Source of the DNA: Halomonas jincaotanensis
GTDB taxonomy: Bacteria > Pseudomonadota > Gammaproteobacteria > Pseudomonadales > Halomonadaceae
Direction: 5' to 3'
Length of the DNA: 64,000 bases
Assembly: GCF_018448785.1 (NCBI RefSeq)
Contig: NZ_JAHCLU010000009.1
Coordinates: 1 to 64,000, forward strand
Shown here: piece after piece, positions 7,635 through 17,249 of the stretch
Layout of the letters: each line of letters starts with the position of its first letter
Numbering within the stretch: the first letter of the stretch is position 1
The notes under the pieces: generated by a model
The model's input: the letters and a program-made list of their open reading frames with translations, nothing else
Databases searched by the model: none
Told to the model about the DNA's origin: nothing
Translations under genes and position numbers: made by a program

Positions 7635-9566
7635 ATGAGCTACCAGGTTCTGGCCCGCAAGTGGCGACCGCGTACCTTTCATGAACTGGTCGGCCAGGAT
7701 CATGTTCGCCGCGCGCTGGTCAATGCGCTCGACCAGGGGCGTTTGCATCATGCCTACTTGTTTACCGGCACGCGTGGTGTCGGCAAGACGACCCTGGCGC
7801 GCATTCTGGCAAAATGCCTCAACTGCACGGCAAACGGGCAGGGCGATGATGGCGTGACCTCGACGCCGTGCGGCCAGTGCGATAGTTGCCGATCCATCGA
7901 TGAGGGGCGCTTCGTCGATCTCATCGAGGTGGACGCCGCCTCGCGCACCAAGGTGGAAGACACCCGCGAGTTGCTGGACAACGTGCAGTACGCGCCCACC
8001 CAGGGGCGCTACAAGGTGTACCTCATCGACGAGGTGCACATGCTTTCCACCCATAGTTTCAATGCGCTGCTCAAGACGCTCGAAGAGCCACCGCCGCACG
8101 TGAAGTTCCTGCTGGCGACCACCGACCCGCAGAAACTGCCGCCTACGGTACTGTCCCGCTGCCTGCAGTTCACCCTCAAGCACATGCCGCCCGAACGGGT
8201 CGTGGGTCATCTGACCACCGTGCTTCGGGCCGAAGAGGTCGATTTCGACGAAAGTGCCCTCTGGTTGCTCGGCAAGGCCGCCAAAGGCTCCATGCGCGAT
8301 GCCATGAGCCTGACCGACCAGGCCATCGCCTTCGGCCAGGGTGAGGTGCGCCACGCCGACGTGGCCGCCATGCTCGGCACCCTGGATCACCGGCACGTGC
8401 TGGCCCTGATGGAGGCGATGGCGGAGGTCAACGCCACCCGTGTCTTATCGGAAGTCAGCCAACTGGCCGAGCAGGGGCCGGACTTCGCCGCTGTGCTTGA
8501 CGACCTCACCGGCATGCTGCACCGCCTGGCCGTCGCACAGATGGTGCCCGATGCCCTGGATAACGCCCACGGTGACCGCGAATCCCTGTTGTCATTGGCC
8601 AGCCGCTTCAGCGCGGAGGACGTTCAGCTCTATTACCAGATCGGCATCCAGGGGCGTGGCGACATGGCGCATGCGCCGGATTTACGCGCAGCCCTGGAAA
8701 TGACGCTGCTGCGCATGCTGGCCTTTCGCCCCCAGGGGGTGCCCAAGCCCCCAAAGACCCCGCTGCCGCTCAGTGGCGCACCCGAGCGCGATGTGACCGG
8801 ACGCCATAGCCCCGATTCCGCTGATGCCGGAAGCGATAAGACAGCCCTCACTACCTCTACGTCGACCGCTGGGCCCTCAGCGGAACACTCGACTGCCCCC
8901 GCTGCAAGCGAGGCAGAGACGCCTGCGCCGGCGGGTTCGGCAGCGGCGCCGCGGCCAATCGAGTCAACGCCGATTGAGTCACCGCCAGTCGAAGCACTAG
9001 CGCCCGACGAGGCGCCTCCACTCGTTGAAGAACCACTTCCATGGTTGGACAGCGAGCCAGTCGAGCCCGATAAGACGGCCGAGCCTTCAATGGCCCCTGA
9101 GCCGCCACCAACGCCACAGCCGGAAACCATCCCGCCTACGGTTGCCCCGGTAGCTGGGGCGAAAGGGCGGGTCGAGCATGCTGACTGGCTGGCGCGTTTT
9201 GATTCGCTGGGCCTTGGCGGCTTGACCCGAAACTTGGCGGCCAACTGTGTGGTCGAAGAAGACGACGGTGAGCGACTGTATCTGCGCCTTGATCCCTCGC
9301 TTGCGGCGATGCAGGCGGATGTTCACCTTCAGCGCATGCAGCAGGCCTTGGTCTCGCTGGGGTTCGAGCGTCGCCTGGTTGTCGAAGTGGGGCCGCTGCC
9401 CGAATCGATCGAAACCCCCAAGCAGCAGGCCGACCGACTTGCCGCGCAGCGACTGGCCGAGGCGGTTGAAGCCTTGACCCGTGACCCACATATCCAGGAA
9501 TTGCAGAAGACCTTCGGGGCGCGCCTGATACAATCCACCGTCAAGCCGGCCGATGCTCAAGCCTAG
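7635..9566 (+). CDS. dnaX: DNA polymerase III subunit tau/gamma
   Basis: Clamp-loader ATPase of the replicative polymerase. Start is ATG 7635 ([15 protein letters not shown]), the usual DnaX N-terminus; the upstream extension to 7545 is not homologous. Walker A is GTRGVGKT (residues 45-52), a zinc site is formed by Cys64 and the CGQCDSC cluster, and Walker B appears as LIDEVHML. Domain III follows, then a long Pro/Ala/Glu-rich linker (about residues 375-515) and a C-terminal tau domain that binds DnaB and the alpha subunit. The 643-residue length matches tau. I see no A-AAA-AAG slippery site, so a shorter gamma form by the E. coli mechanism is not evident. It is followed by ybaB and recR, the conserved arrangement. 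Confidence 0.96.
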   Translation: MSYQVLARKWRPRTFHELVGQDHVRRALVNALDQGRLHHAYLFTGTRGVGKTTLARILAKCLNCTANGQGDDGVTSTPCGQCDSCRSIDEGRFVDLIEVDAASRTKVEDTRELLDNVQYAPTQGRYKVYLIDEVHMLSTHSFNALLKTLEEPPPHVKFLLATTDPQKLPPTVLSRCLQFTLKHMPPERVVGHLTTVLRAEEVDFDESALWLLGKAAKGSMRDAMSLTDQAIAFGQGEVRHADVAAMLGTLDHRHVLALMEAMAEVNATRVLSEVSQLAEQGPDFAAVLDDLTGMLHRLAVAQMVPDALDNAHGDRESLLSLASRFSAEDVQLYYQIGIQGRGDMAHAPDLRAALEMTLLRMLAFRPQGVPKPPKTPLPLSGAPERDVTGRHSPDSADAGSDKTALTTSTSTAGPSAEHSTAPAASEAETPAPAGSAAAPRPIESTPIESPPVEALAPDEAPPLVEEPLPWLDSEPVEPDKTAEPSMAPEPPPTPQPETIPPTVAPVAGAKGRVEHADWLARFDSLGLGGLTRNLAANCVVEEDDGERLYLRLDPSLAAMQADVHLQRMQQALVSLGFERRLVVEVGPLPESIETPKQQADRLAAQRLAEAVEALTRDPHIQELQKTFGARLIQSTVKPADAQA

Positions 9567-9657
9567 AGCGACGTACCGGCGGCGGTTCCCGCAAACGCAC
9601 ATGACGAGCCTATACACGCGCTCGAGCAACGTCACATTAACCAGAGAGGAATCCGCC

Positions 9658-9984
9658 ATGATGAAAGGTGGAATGGGCAACCTGATGAAACAGGCCCAGG
9701 AAATGCAGGAAAAGATGCAACGCGTTCAGGAAGAGGTCGCCAAGGCCGAAGTCCTGGGCGAGGCGGGCGCCGGCATGATCAAGATCACCATGAACGGCCG
9801 CCACGATGTCAGCAAGGTCGACATCGATCCCAGCGTCATGGAAGAGGACAAGGAACTGCTTGAGGATCTGTTGGCCGCCGCGGTCAACGATGCCGTGCGC
9901 AAGGTCGAAGCCAATTCCAAGGAGAAGATGGAAGAGGCGACCGCTGGCCTGAACCTGCCGCCCGGCTTCAAGATGCCGTTTTAG
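9658..9984 (+). CDS. ybaB: YbaB/EbfC family nucleoid-associated protein
   Basis: Small dimeric DNA-binding protein. Start is ATG 9658 with GAGGA seven to eight bases upstream; a second in-frame ATG follows immediately. The frame reaches back to 9553 over dnaX, but that part is not part of the family. The 108-residue product has the typical [18 protein letters not shown] helix, the central MNGRHDV strand and the C-terminal [11 protein letters not shown] end. It lies between dnaX and recR, as in most gammaproteobacteria, and is probably cotranscribed with them. Confidence 0.95.
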   Translation: MMKGGMGNLMKQAQEMQEKMQRVQEEVAKAEVLGEAGAGMIKITMNGRHDVSKVDIDPSVMEEDKELLEDLLAAAVNDAVRKVEANSKEKMEEATAGLNLPPGFKMPF

Positions 9985-10015
9985 GGCGTATGATGACGCC
10001 TGATATGAGACGCCA

Positions 10016-10621
10016 ATGAGCTTTTCCCCCTTGGTAGATCGGTTGATGGAATCGCTGCGGGTATTACCGGGCGTGGGGCCCAAGACCGCCCAGCGCATGG
10101 CCATGCATCTGCTCGAGCGCGATCGTGAGGGCGGCAAGCGTCTGGCCGAGGTGCTGGGTGTGGCGGTCGAGGAGGTCGGCTATTGTCGTCGCTGCCGGAC
10201 CCTCACCGAGCAGGAAATTTGCACATTATGCGAGAGTGCGCGGCGTGACGATGCCGTGCTCTGTGTGGTGGAATCCCCCGCCGACCAGCTGGCCATCGAG
10301 GACGCCGGCGGCTATCGCGGGCGTTACTTCGTGCTGCACGGCCATCTTTCCCCCCTGGACGGCATCGGCCCGGAAGATATTGGTCTCGACCAGCTTGAAA
10401 CACGGGTCGCCGAAGGCGGCGTCGAGGAACTGATCCTGGCCACGAACCCTACCGTAGAGGGCGAGGCGACGGCCCACTACATCGCGGCTCAGCTCTCCCC
10501 CCTGGGCGTGAAGCTCTCGCGGCTGGCGTATGGCGTTCCCATGGGGGGCGAACTTGAGTATGTCGATGGCGGCACTCTGAGTCGTGCCTTCAATGGTCGC
10601 TTGCCGTTTCAGAGCGACTGA
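10016..10621 (+). CDS. recR: Recombination mediator protein RecR
   Basis: RecR works with RecF/RecO to load RecA on SSB-coated gaps. The 201-residue product has the N-terminal helix-hairpin-helix ([13 protein letters not shown]), a four-cysteine zinc finger ([16 protein letters not shown]), and a Toprim domain ([12 protein letters not shown] ... [17 protein letters not shown]), ending with the ring-forming region [20 protein letters not shown]. It starts 31 bases after ybaB and is the third gene of the dnaX-ybaB-recR unit. Confidence 0.97.
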   Translation: MSFSPLVDRLMESLRVLPGVGPKTAQRMAMHLLERDREGGKRLAEVLGVAVEEVGYCRRCRTLTEQEICTLCESARRDDAVLCVVESPADQLAIEDAGGYRGRYFVLHGHLSPLDGIGPEDIGLDQLETRVAEGGVEELILATNPTVEGEATAHYIAAQLSPLGVKLSRLAYGVPMGGELEYVDGGTLSRAFNGRLPFQSD

Positions 10622-10646
10622 TCCCTTCCTATTTGCCGGACCCCTT

Positions 10647-11771
10647 ATGCCCTTGAACCCCGAGATTCGCTGGATCGACACTGCCGAGGCCTTGGACGCG
10701 GCCTGCGCGGAGGTGGCCGATGCCGATGTCATCGCCCTGGATACCGAGTTCTTCCGCGAGAACACTTTCCATCCGGTGCCGGCCTTGATCCAGTTTGCCG
10801 CCGACGGACCGGCTTATCTGGTCGACCCTCAGGCCGTCGGCTGTACTGAGGCGTTTCGTCGACTGCTGTCCTCGGGGCCCGTCAAGCTGCTGCATGCCTC
10901 CAGTGAGGATCTCGAGGTCTTTGCCCATTGGGCCGGGGTGGCGATGGCACCGCTGATCGATACTCAGGTCGCGCAATCTTTGCTGGGTGAGGTGCCTTCC
11001 ATGGGCTACCAGAAGCTGGTGAAATTCTGGGTCGGCGAAACCCTGCCCAAGGACGAGACGCGTTCCAACTGGCTGCTGCGCCCCCTGAGCGAGACCCAGA
11101 AACAGTATGCCGCCATGGATGTGGTCTATCTGCTTGAAGTCTGGGAGCGACAGCGTGAACGCCTCGAGCAGCTACAGCGAATGGAGTGGCTCGAGGCCGA
11201 CTGTGGCGAACTGGTCGCGCAGGCGACGCGCAGCGAGGCGGCCGATGGCCAATGGTATCTGCGCCATCGCCAGCTGTGGCGCCTGTCGCCGCGCCAGATC
11301 GAGGCGTTCCGCCGGCTCACTATCTGGCGTGAAGGCGAGGCGCGGCGGCGAGATCTGCCTCGCGGCTGGCTGATCAACGATCGGCTGCTGTACGCCATCG
11401 CCGAAAAGCTCCCCGAAAATCGCTACGAGCTGGCCCAGGTCGAGGATCTTAAGCCGTCCCTGATCAAGCGGGAGGGCGATGAGCTGCTGCGCCTGGTTCG
11501 CGAGGCACTTCATGCTGACGAGGGGCTGCTGCCTCCCGCCATGCCATCCCCACTGGCTCCCGAGTTCAAGAAGCGCGTCAAGGCCGTCAAGCGAGTGGTA
11601 AATGCTGAAGCCGAGGACCTCGGGCTGGCGCCGGAAGTGCTGCTGCGTCGTCGGGACGTCGAGGCGCTGGTAACGGCGGATCTCGGCGAAGACGCGCTGC
11701 CGTTGCCCGGTGGCTGGCGAGGCGAGCGTCTCAATGCCGACATGGTCTCGGCTCTCGAGGCGGTGTCCTGA
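10647..11771 (+). CDS. rnd: Ribonuclease D
   Basis: 3'-5' exoribonuclease that trims tRNA and other small RNA precursors. Start ATG 10647 gives 374 residues beginning MPLNPEIRWIDT; the upstream extension overlaps recR. DEDD-type catalytic motifs are present: Exo I (ALDTEFFRE), Exo II (LLHASSEDLEVF) and Exo III (YAAMDVVYLL). An HRDC domain follows (WYLRHRQLWRLSPRQIEAFRRLTIWRE). The stop overlaps the ATG of ycgL (TGATG), so the two are translationally coupled. Confidence 0.95.
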   Translation: MPLNPEIRWIDTAEALDAACAEVADADVIALDTEFFRENTFHPVPALIQFAADGPAYLVDPQAVGCTEAFRRLLSSGPVKLLHASSEDLEVFAHWAGVAMAPLIDTQVAQSLLGEVPSMGYQKLVKFWVGETLPKDETRSNWLLRPLSETQKQYAAMDVVYLLEVWERQRERLEQLQRMEWLEADCGELVAQATRSEAADGQWYLRHRQLWRLSPRQIEAFRRLTIWREGEARRRDLPRGWLINDRLLYAIAEKLPENRYELAQVEDLKPSLIKREGDELLRLVREALHADEGLLPPAMPSPLAPEFKKRVKAVKRVVNAEAEDLGLAPEVLLRRRDVEALVTADLGEDALPLPGGWRGERLNADMVSALEAVS

Positions 11772-12082
11772 TGAGCGATGACCGGATGCGCGGCGACAAG
11801 CTGTTGTGCGAGGTGTTCAAGAGTTCGCGCAAGGAGGGACTTTACCTTTATGTCGATAAGCGCCAGGGGCTGGTGGATGTGTCCGAGCCATTGCTCGAGC
11901 AGTTCGGCAAGCCACTTCCGGCCATGACGTTGATCCTCACCCCGGACAAGACACTGGGCCGGGCGAAGGCGGCAGACATCATGGCGGCCATTCGCGAGAA
12001 GGGCTACTACCTGCAGATGCCGCCAGCCAAGGACGACTACCTGCTCGATCTTTACAACATGCCGACACAGGCGCGTTACTGA
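11771..12082 (+). CDS. ycgL: YcgL domain protein
   Basis: A 103-residue protein with the YcgL fold (CEVFKSSRKEGLYLYVDKRQGLVDVSEPLLEQFG ... LGRAKAADIMAAIREKGYYLQMPP). The family is confined to gammaproteobacteria; its molecular function is not established, although the conserved linkage to rnd suggests RNA metabolism. Its start codon overlaps the rnd stop by one base. Confidence 0.93.
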   Translation: MSDDRMRGDKLLCEVFKSSRKEGLYLYVDKRQGLVDVSEPLLEQFGKPLPAMTLILTPDKTLGRAKAADIMAAIREKGYYLQMPPAKDDYLLDLYNMPTQARY

Positions 12083-12086
12083 TTTA

Positions 12087-12190
12087 TCGCGCCCGGTGCC
12101 GCGCGAAACCCGCTGAATCGCGCCCGGTGCCGTGCGAAACTCGCTGAACCGCGCCCGGTGCCACGCGAAACTCGCAGAATCGTGACCCGG
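12087..12190. repeat. 31-bp intergenic tandem repeat, 3.3 copies
   Basis: Between ycgL and ycgN three units of 31 bases follow each other exactly (12087-12117, 12118-12148, 12149-12179), and a fourth breaks off after 11 bases. Each unit carries the core CGCGCCCGGTGCC and GCGAAAC(C/T)CGC(T/A)GAA, differing at only two to five positions. No protein is supported in it. It could be slippage expansion or a small mRNA structure between two cotranscribed genes. Confidence 0.9.
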
Positions 12191-12224
12191 CAACCAGCCG
12201 CGCCCGCGTAGCGCAGGAGAGATC

Positions 12225-12674
12225 ATGAGAGAACGGTTCTGGGAGCGCTTCGGCCTCGACGAACTCACCCCGCAGGAGTGGGAGGCCCTCTGCGACGGCT
12301 GCGGCCAATGCTGCCTGCTGAAGTTTCAGGACGAGCAGACTGGCGATCTGGCGGTACTCAACGTGGCCTGTGAGCTGCTGGATATCGGCAGCTGCCAATG
12401 CGGCGACTATGCCAACCGTTTCGACAAGGTACCGGATTGCACCCAGTTATCTCCCCAGCGTATCGAGGCGTTCCGCTGGCTGCCGCGCTCTTGCGCCTAC
12501 CGGCGCATCGCCGAGGGCAGAAAGCTTGCCGGCTGGCACCCGTTGATTGCCGGGGGGCCCGAGCGCATGCACCGCAAGGGCGTCAGCGTGCGCAGCTTCG
12601 CCGTGTCTCAGCGTGAGGTCCCCGAGGAGGAGCTTGAGGACCATATCATCGCCATCCTGCCGATCGATGGCTGA
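12225..12674 (+). CDS. ycgN: YcgN family cysteine cluster protein
   Basis: A 149-residue protein of the UPF0260/YcgN family, recognised by the cysteine cluster CDGCGQCC followed by CELLDIGSCQCGDYANRFDKVPDC and the end motif SCAYRRIAEGRKLAGWHPLI. The cysteines probably bind zinc or an iron-sulfur cluster; function is unknown. AGGAGAG stands 4-5 bases before the ATG. It follows rnd-ycgL on the same strand, separated by the 31-bp repeats, and is convergent with ptrB, whose stop is only 3 bases away. Confidence 0.93.
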   Translation: MRERFWERFGLDELTPQEWEALCDGCGQCCLLKFQDEQTGDLAVLNVACELLDIGSCQCGDYANRFDKVPDCTQLSPQRIEAFRWLPRSCAYRRIAEGRKLAGWHPLIAGGPERMHRKGVSVRSFAVSQREVPEEELEDHIIAILPIDG

Positions 12675-12677
12675 CGC

Positions 12678-14813
12678 CTATGAAAGCTTACGTGAGTCGT
12701 CGCGTGACTCCACGCCAAGTGACCAGAGGATGTAGGCATCCTGGCGGGCGTTGTCGTGCCAGGCCTTGAAGCGTCCGGAGGCGCCGCCGTGGCCGGCCGA
12801 CATGTCGGTGCGCAGCATCACCGGGCCGCGGGCCGTGCCGAGTTCGGTGAGCCGCGCATAGAGCTTGGCCGGTTCCCAGTAGGGCACCCGGGTATCGTGC
12901 CAGCTGCCTTGCAGGAATACCGTCGGCCAGGGCTGCGCAGAAAGATTGTCCAAGGGTGAGTAATCGCGGATCCGCTTCCGGGTACCAGGATCGTCAGGGT
13001 TACCCCATTCCGTGTATTCGGCGGTGGTCAGTGGCAGGTCGGGGTTCTCCATGGTGCGCAGGACATCGACGAAAGGCACGTCGAGCACGGCGGCACAGAA
13101 GGCCTCGGGAGCCAGGTTGAGGCTGGCGCCCACCAACAGGCCGCCAGCGCTGGCGCCATAGGCCGTGATGCGCTCGCCGTCACTGATGCCGGCTTCCACC
13201 AGGGCGTTGCGGGCGGTCAGGAAGTCGCGAAAGCTGTTTTCCTTGTGTTCGAGCTTGCCGGCCAGGTACCAGGGCTCGCCGCGGTCGCCGCCGCCACGTA
13301 CGTGGGCCACGGCAAACGCCACGCCGCGTGCCAGCAGCTCCAGGCGGGCAATCGAGAACCAGGGGTCAAGCACCTCGCCATACGCGCCGTACCCATAGAG
13401 CAGCGTCGGCAGGGGATGTCCGGCCAGGTCGGCGCGCATCACCACCGAGACGGGGATGCGCTCGCCGTCGTGGGAAGTCGCCCAGAGCCGCTCACACACC
13501 AGCTGCTCCGGGGTGAGGTCGCCGTGGAGCGCCTGCTGCTTGAGCAGGCGACGCTCCCCGCTGTCGAGGTCGTGGGTCATCCAGCTCACCGGCAGGGTGA
13601 AGGACTCTTCGCGCAGGCGCAGGCAGCGAGTGTCGAAATGCGGCGTATCCCCCAGCGCCAGGCTGCATGGCGTCTCCGGAAGGGGCAGGCGTTCTTCGCG
13701 GTGGATGCCCAGTGCACCCTCGAGCTCGAGGATTCGCACATGAACCTGGGCCTCGTGATGATCGCGCTCGGTAACGACCAGGCCCCAGGCGAAGGCGTCG
13801 ATGCCTTCCAGCGTGGCGTCCTCGCGATGGGCAATGAGCGGCTGCCAATGCACGCAGGGGTCCTCGCCACGCTCGGTAGACTCCGTGATACGCCAATCGT
13901 CCACGACGTCGAGGCTGAAGTGCGGCGCGTTGCGGTTATGCAGCACATAGAAGTGCCCTGGCCGATGGTCGACGCCCACCTCGACGCCCTGCTCGCGGGC
14001 TCGGAAAAGGCGCGGTGGCGAGGCCGGGGAGCGGGCCGGCAGCAGGTGGCATTCGCTGGTATCCTTGGAGGCGCTCTCGAGTATCAGCCACTCCCTCGAC
14101 CGGGTCTTGCCGAAGCCTACCCAGAACTCCGTATCACCCTCGCGCAGTATCAGTACCGGTTCGCTGGCGGCCGGAGAGTCGGGGTTTCCTACCGCCACCG
14201 GCAGACGCCAGATGCTGTCGGGGCGTTGAGTGGCGTCGTAGCGGGTGAAAAGCAGCGTGTGGCCGTCCTCTGCCCAGGTAAGCTCTGGCCCGATCTCATC
14301 GAGAAGCAACACGGGCTCACCCGCGGGCAAGTGCTTCAGATAGAGCGTGAAGGTTTCATCGCCACGCGTGTCCTCCGTCCAGGCCAGCCACTCTTCGTCG
14401 GGGGAAAGCGCCATGTCGCCGATCTCGAAGAAGGCCTGCGCCTTGGACCGGTCCTCGAGGTCCAGAAAACACTCGGCGGTGTCTTCCTGGCCATTGGGGT
14501 GTCGCCACCACAGCGGATAATCGGCATTGGTGGCTGTTTCACTCCAGACGGTGTAGTGGTCCAAAGGAGTACGCAGGCCATGAACGGCGAGCTCTCGACG
14601 GGCCAGATGGCCGTGATAGAGTCGCTCGACCAAGCCCTCCAGGGGGGCGAACCAGTCGGCGAATTCTTGGTTGGCAGCCTCTAGAAAGGCCGTGACCTCA
14701 GGATCGTCGCGCTGCTCCAACCAGTGCCAGTCGCTATCTTCCGGGCGGCGGAAGCGAGACACCGGCGAGGCGGAAGACAAGCAAGAGTTGTGACGGGGCG
14801 GCTGTGCTTTCAT
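12678..14813 (-). CDS. ptrB: Oligopeptidase B (S9 prolyl oligopeptidase family)
   Basis: Cytoplasmic serine peptidase cutting short peptides after Arg/Lys. The 711-residue product has the beta-propeller N-terminal domain and an alpha/beta-hydrolase C-terminal domain with the nucleophile motif Gly-Ala-Ser-Ala-Gly-Gly, the acid region GSWHDTRVPYWEPAK and the catalytic His in SAGHGGASGRF. Start: ATG at 14813 begins MKAQPPRH; the frame extends to 14846 but would then overlap the divergent gene's leader. No strong ribosome site is visible for either. The stop lies 3 bases from the ycgN stop. Confidence 0.9.
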   Translation of the reverse strand: MKAQPPRHNSCLSSASPVSRFRRPEDSDWHWLEQRDDPEVTAFLEAANQEFADWFAPLEGLVERLYHGHLARRELAVHGLRTPLDHYTVWSETATNADYPLWWRHPNGQEDTAECFLDLEDRSKAQAFFEIGDMALSPDEEWLAWTEDTRGDETFTLYLKHLPAGEPVLLLDEIGPELTWAEDGHTLLFTRYDATQRPDSIWRLPVAVGNPDSPAASEPVLILREGDTEFWVGFGKTRSREWLILESASKDTSECHLLPARSPASPPRLFRAREQGVEVGVDHRPGHFYVLHNRNAPHFSLDVVDDWRITESTERGEDPCVHWQPLIAHREDATLEGIDAFAWGLVVTERDHHEAQVHVRILELEGALGIHREERLPLPETPCSLALGDTPHFDTRCLRLREESFTLPVSWMTHDLDSGERRLLKQQALHGDLTPEQLVCERLWATSHDGERIPVSVVMRADLAGHPLPTLLYGYGAYGEVLDPWFSIARLELLARGVAFAVAHVRGGGDRGEPWYLAGKLEHKENSFRDFLTARNALVEAGISDGERITAYGASAGGLLVGASLNLAPEAFCAAVLDVPFVDVLRTMENPDLPLTTAEYTEWGNPDDPGTRKRIRDYSPLDNLSAQPWPTVFLQGSWHDTRVPYWEPAKLYARLTELGTARGPVMLRTDMSAGHGGASGRFKAWHDNARQDAYILWSLGVESRDDSRKLS

Positions 14814-14890
14814 GTCGCGGGATGTACCATACTTAGTGTAAATCAATGTTCACAAGGAGCGTGACTGACGGCTCCTGCTGCGAGGTATCG

Positions 14891-15319
14891 ATGCTGATCT
14901 CGGATTCAATGGCCCTACTATGGCTGACATACATCGCTCTGTCTCTGGTGGTGCTGGGTTCCGGCTACCTGGGGCTGGCGTTCCTGCCACGCCTGCCTCG
15001 GCTGATCATTACTTGGATGGTGGCCGGCGTGATGTGGATACCGTCGCGTTTTCGTCTGCCGCTGCTCGACGAAGGAGAATTCTATAGTGGCTTCGCCCCG
15101 GCGGTGATGGTGGCCGGCATCGCCTTGCTGGAAGGCAACAGCGGGTCGATGGTGCCGGCCGCCATCCTGGCGGTGATCGGTGCGCTGGCCGGCTGCGCAG
15201 TCGGCGTCGCGATCTGGTGGTGGGGACGCCGTACCACCGACATGAGCGATACGCAGGCGCAAGACTGGCCCGCCTCGCCTCCGGCGGATCGGAAGCGACG
15301 CGAGCCGATGCTCGGTTAA
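14891..15319 (+). CDS. Small membrane protein of unknown function
   Basis: A 142-residue protein with about three hydrophobic segments (near residues 7-30, 34-50 and 70-110) and a charged C-terminal tail. ATG 14891 is preferred because GAGGTATCG precedes it; the frame is open from 14846. No family recognised. It lies 10 bases upstream of the VWA gene on the same strand and is probably cotranscribed with it, so it may act with that protein at the membrane. Confidence 0.7.
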   Translation: MLISDSMALLWLTYIALSLVVLGSGYLGLAFLPRLPRLIITWMVAGVMWIPSRFRLPLLDEGEFYSGFAPAVMVAGIALLEGNSGSMVPAAILAVIGALAGCAVGVAIWWWGRRTTDMSDTQAQDWPASPPADRKRREPMLG

Positions 15320-15329
15320 GGAGCCTTGA

Positions 15330-17249
15330 ATGGCCAGCTGGATGCTAGGGCAAGGCAAGCAATACGGGCGAGTCCTCATGCTATGGACAGTAGGCCTGGC
15401 GTTATGTCTGGCGGCTCAAATGGGGCATGCCCAGGTTGTCGAGGAACGCCCTGATGTGCGCGTGATCATCGATGTATCGGGCAGTATGCAAGAGAACGAC
15501 CCCGAGCAGCTCAGCACCAGCGCCTTGGAACTGCTGGTTTCTCTGCTGCCATGGGGCGTCGATGCGGGGGTCTGGACCTTCGGTGAAAAAGTCGACAATC
15601 CGTTGCCGTTGGGCCGAGTGGATGCCGCCTGGCGCGACGAGGCGTTGGCGCTTTCCCCGGCCTTGCAAGCCAACCAGCCGCATACCGATATCGAGACTGC
15701 CCTGCGCGAGGCGGCATCTGCCAAGACCAACGGCTGGCGCCATATGGTGCTGTTGACCGATGGCATGATCGATCTGCCGTCTGAGCGCGGTGCCAAGCCC
15801 GCGATCGATGACCAATCACGCCAGCGCCTTGTCGAGGAGTTGGCACCCGAGTTCGCCAACCAAGGTGTTGTCGTGCATTCGGTCGCCTTTTCCGATCAGG
15901 TCGACCTGGCACTGATGGAGCGGGTATCCCAGTTGACGGGTGGCCTCTCTTCCATGGTGGCATCACCCGAGAGTCTGCTTGGCGCCTTTCTCGATATCTT
16001 CGAGCGCATTTTCCCCGCCGACCAGGTTCCGCTGATCGACGGACGCTTCACCATCGATCCGGATGTCGAGTCCTTTTCAGCGCTGCTTTTCCACGAACCC
16101 GATGACGGGGCCATCACACTGGTGGCGCCGGACGGCAGTACCTATCTTGCCGAGCGACATGCCGACGACATGCGCTGGCAGGTGGAGCCGCGCTTCGACC
16201 TGATCCGTGTCCCCAACCCGGCGTCCGGCGAGTGGCGTCTCGAAGGGCCGACGGGGAGCGACAGCCGTATCAATGTGATCTCGCCACTGGCACTGCGCAC
16301 CAACGATCTCCCGACCACTCTCTACCTTGGGTTCGAGGTGCCCGTCGAGGCGTGGATCGAGCTCGATGGCGAACCAGCCGCCGAACTGGCCGAGGATCTC
16401 GACGTGACCATGGAGTTACACGACGCGCAGGGTGAGGTCCAGACCGCCATCCAGCTTCAGCCCCGCGACGGCCGTTTCGCTGGCGTGCTGCCCCCACCCG
16501 CGATCACCGGCAATTCCAAGCTGGTGATTCGCGCCGAAGGCGAGAACTTTCACCGCCAACGTATCCAGGCGGTGAATGTCCTGCCTGCCATTGGCCTGAT
16601 GCATCAGCCAAGGGCCGAGAGAGTGCTGCTGGTGGCCGAGCATCCACGTCTTGACCGCCACAACACCGAGCTCTCCGGCGAACTTCAAGGAAAGACGCTG
16701 GAGGCCGATGCCCTGGGTCCGACACGCTGGCACCTGTCGTTGCCGGAAATCGACGATAGTGTCCGTTTGCCGCTGCTGGTGACCGCCCGGGTCACGCTCG
16801 ATGGCGAGAGCCGGGAGATCCGTTTGCCGCGTCTGATACTCAATCCCGATGGCAGGATCGGCATCGATCTGGCGGACGAGGTCGGGCCGACGCTCTCCAC
16901 CGAGCGACTCGAGGAAGAGCCGTCAGCCGAAGATACTACCGAATGGGCGGATAACGCTGCCGACCGCTTCGTGTCCATTGTCAACGAACTGCCGCGCCGG
17001 GCCTGGGCATTATGGCAGGAGGGCTGGCCGGGACTCGAGCGCATGGTGGAGCAGAGCAGGCAGGACCCGTGGTGGCGGATGGCTACCTTGATGGTGGTCA
17101 TCTTGTTACTCGTAGGCGTCGTTGCCATGGGGCTCAGGCACCGGACGCGGTCGGTTCCCGCACCCAAGTCTCTGCCCGGGTCAGGAGCGCGCCCTGGTAC
17201 AAGATCAAGGTCACGTCCTGCTACCCAACGGAAGGAACCCTATGTGTGA
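15330..17249 (+). CDS. von Willebrand factor A domain protein, membrane anchored
   Basis: A 639-residue exported protein. The N-terminal hydrophobic stretch (residues 15-35, LMLWTVGLALCLAAQMGHAQ) is a signal peptide. The VWA domain follows with an intact MIDAS motif Asp-Val-Ser-Gly-Ser-Met (around residue 48), a Thr in HTDIETAL and an Asp in LLTDGMID. The middle 300 residues look like beta-sandwich modules, and one C-terminal helix (MATLMVVILLLVGVVAMGL) is followed by a basic tail. VWA domains bind partner proteins through a metal ion; the partner is unknown. It overlaps the next gene by 8 bases, so co-expression with the amidotransferase is likely. Confidence 0.8.
   Translation: MASWMLGQGKQYGRVLMLWTVGLALCLAAQMGHAQVVEERPDVRVIIDVSGSMQENDPEQLSTSALELLVSLLPWGVDAGVWTFGEKVDNPLPLGRVDAAWRDEALALSPALQANQPHTDIETALREAASAKTNGWRHMVLLTDGMIDLPSERGAKPAIDDQSRQRLVEELAPEFANQGVVVHSVAFSDQVDLALMERVSQLTGGLSSMVASPESLLGAFLDIFERIFPADQVPLIDGRFTIDPDVESFSALLFHEPDDGAITLVAPDGSTYLAERHADDMRWQVEPRFDLIRVPNPASGEWRLEGPTGSDSRINVISPLALRTNDLPTTLYLGFEVPVEAWIELDGEPAAELAEDLDVTMELHDAQGEVQTAIQLQPRDGRFAGVLPPPAITGNSKLVIRAEGENFHRQRIQAVNVLPAIGLMHQPRAERVLLVAEHPRLDRHNTELSGELQGKTLEADALGPTRWHLSLPEIDDSVRLPLLVTARVTLDGESREIRLPRLILNPDGRIGIDLADEVGPTLSTERLEEEPSAEDTTEWADNAADRFVSIVNELPRRAWALWQEGWPGLERMVEQSRQDPWWRMATLMVVILLLVGVVAMGLRHRTRSVPAPKSLPGSGARPGTRSRSRPATQRKEPYV

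Noticed and set aside
12087-12190. CRISPR array
   Set aside because: Units are contiguous with no unique spacers and no cas genes are seen.
13245-14684. 479-codon plus-strand frame over ptrB
   Set aside because: It is antisense to a fully conserved oligopeptidase gene; high GC keeps it open.
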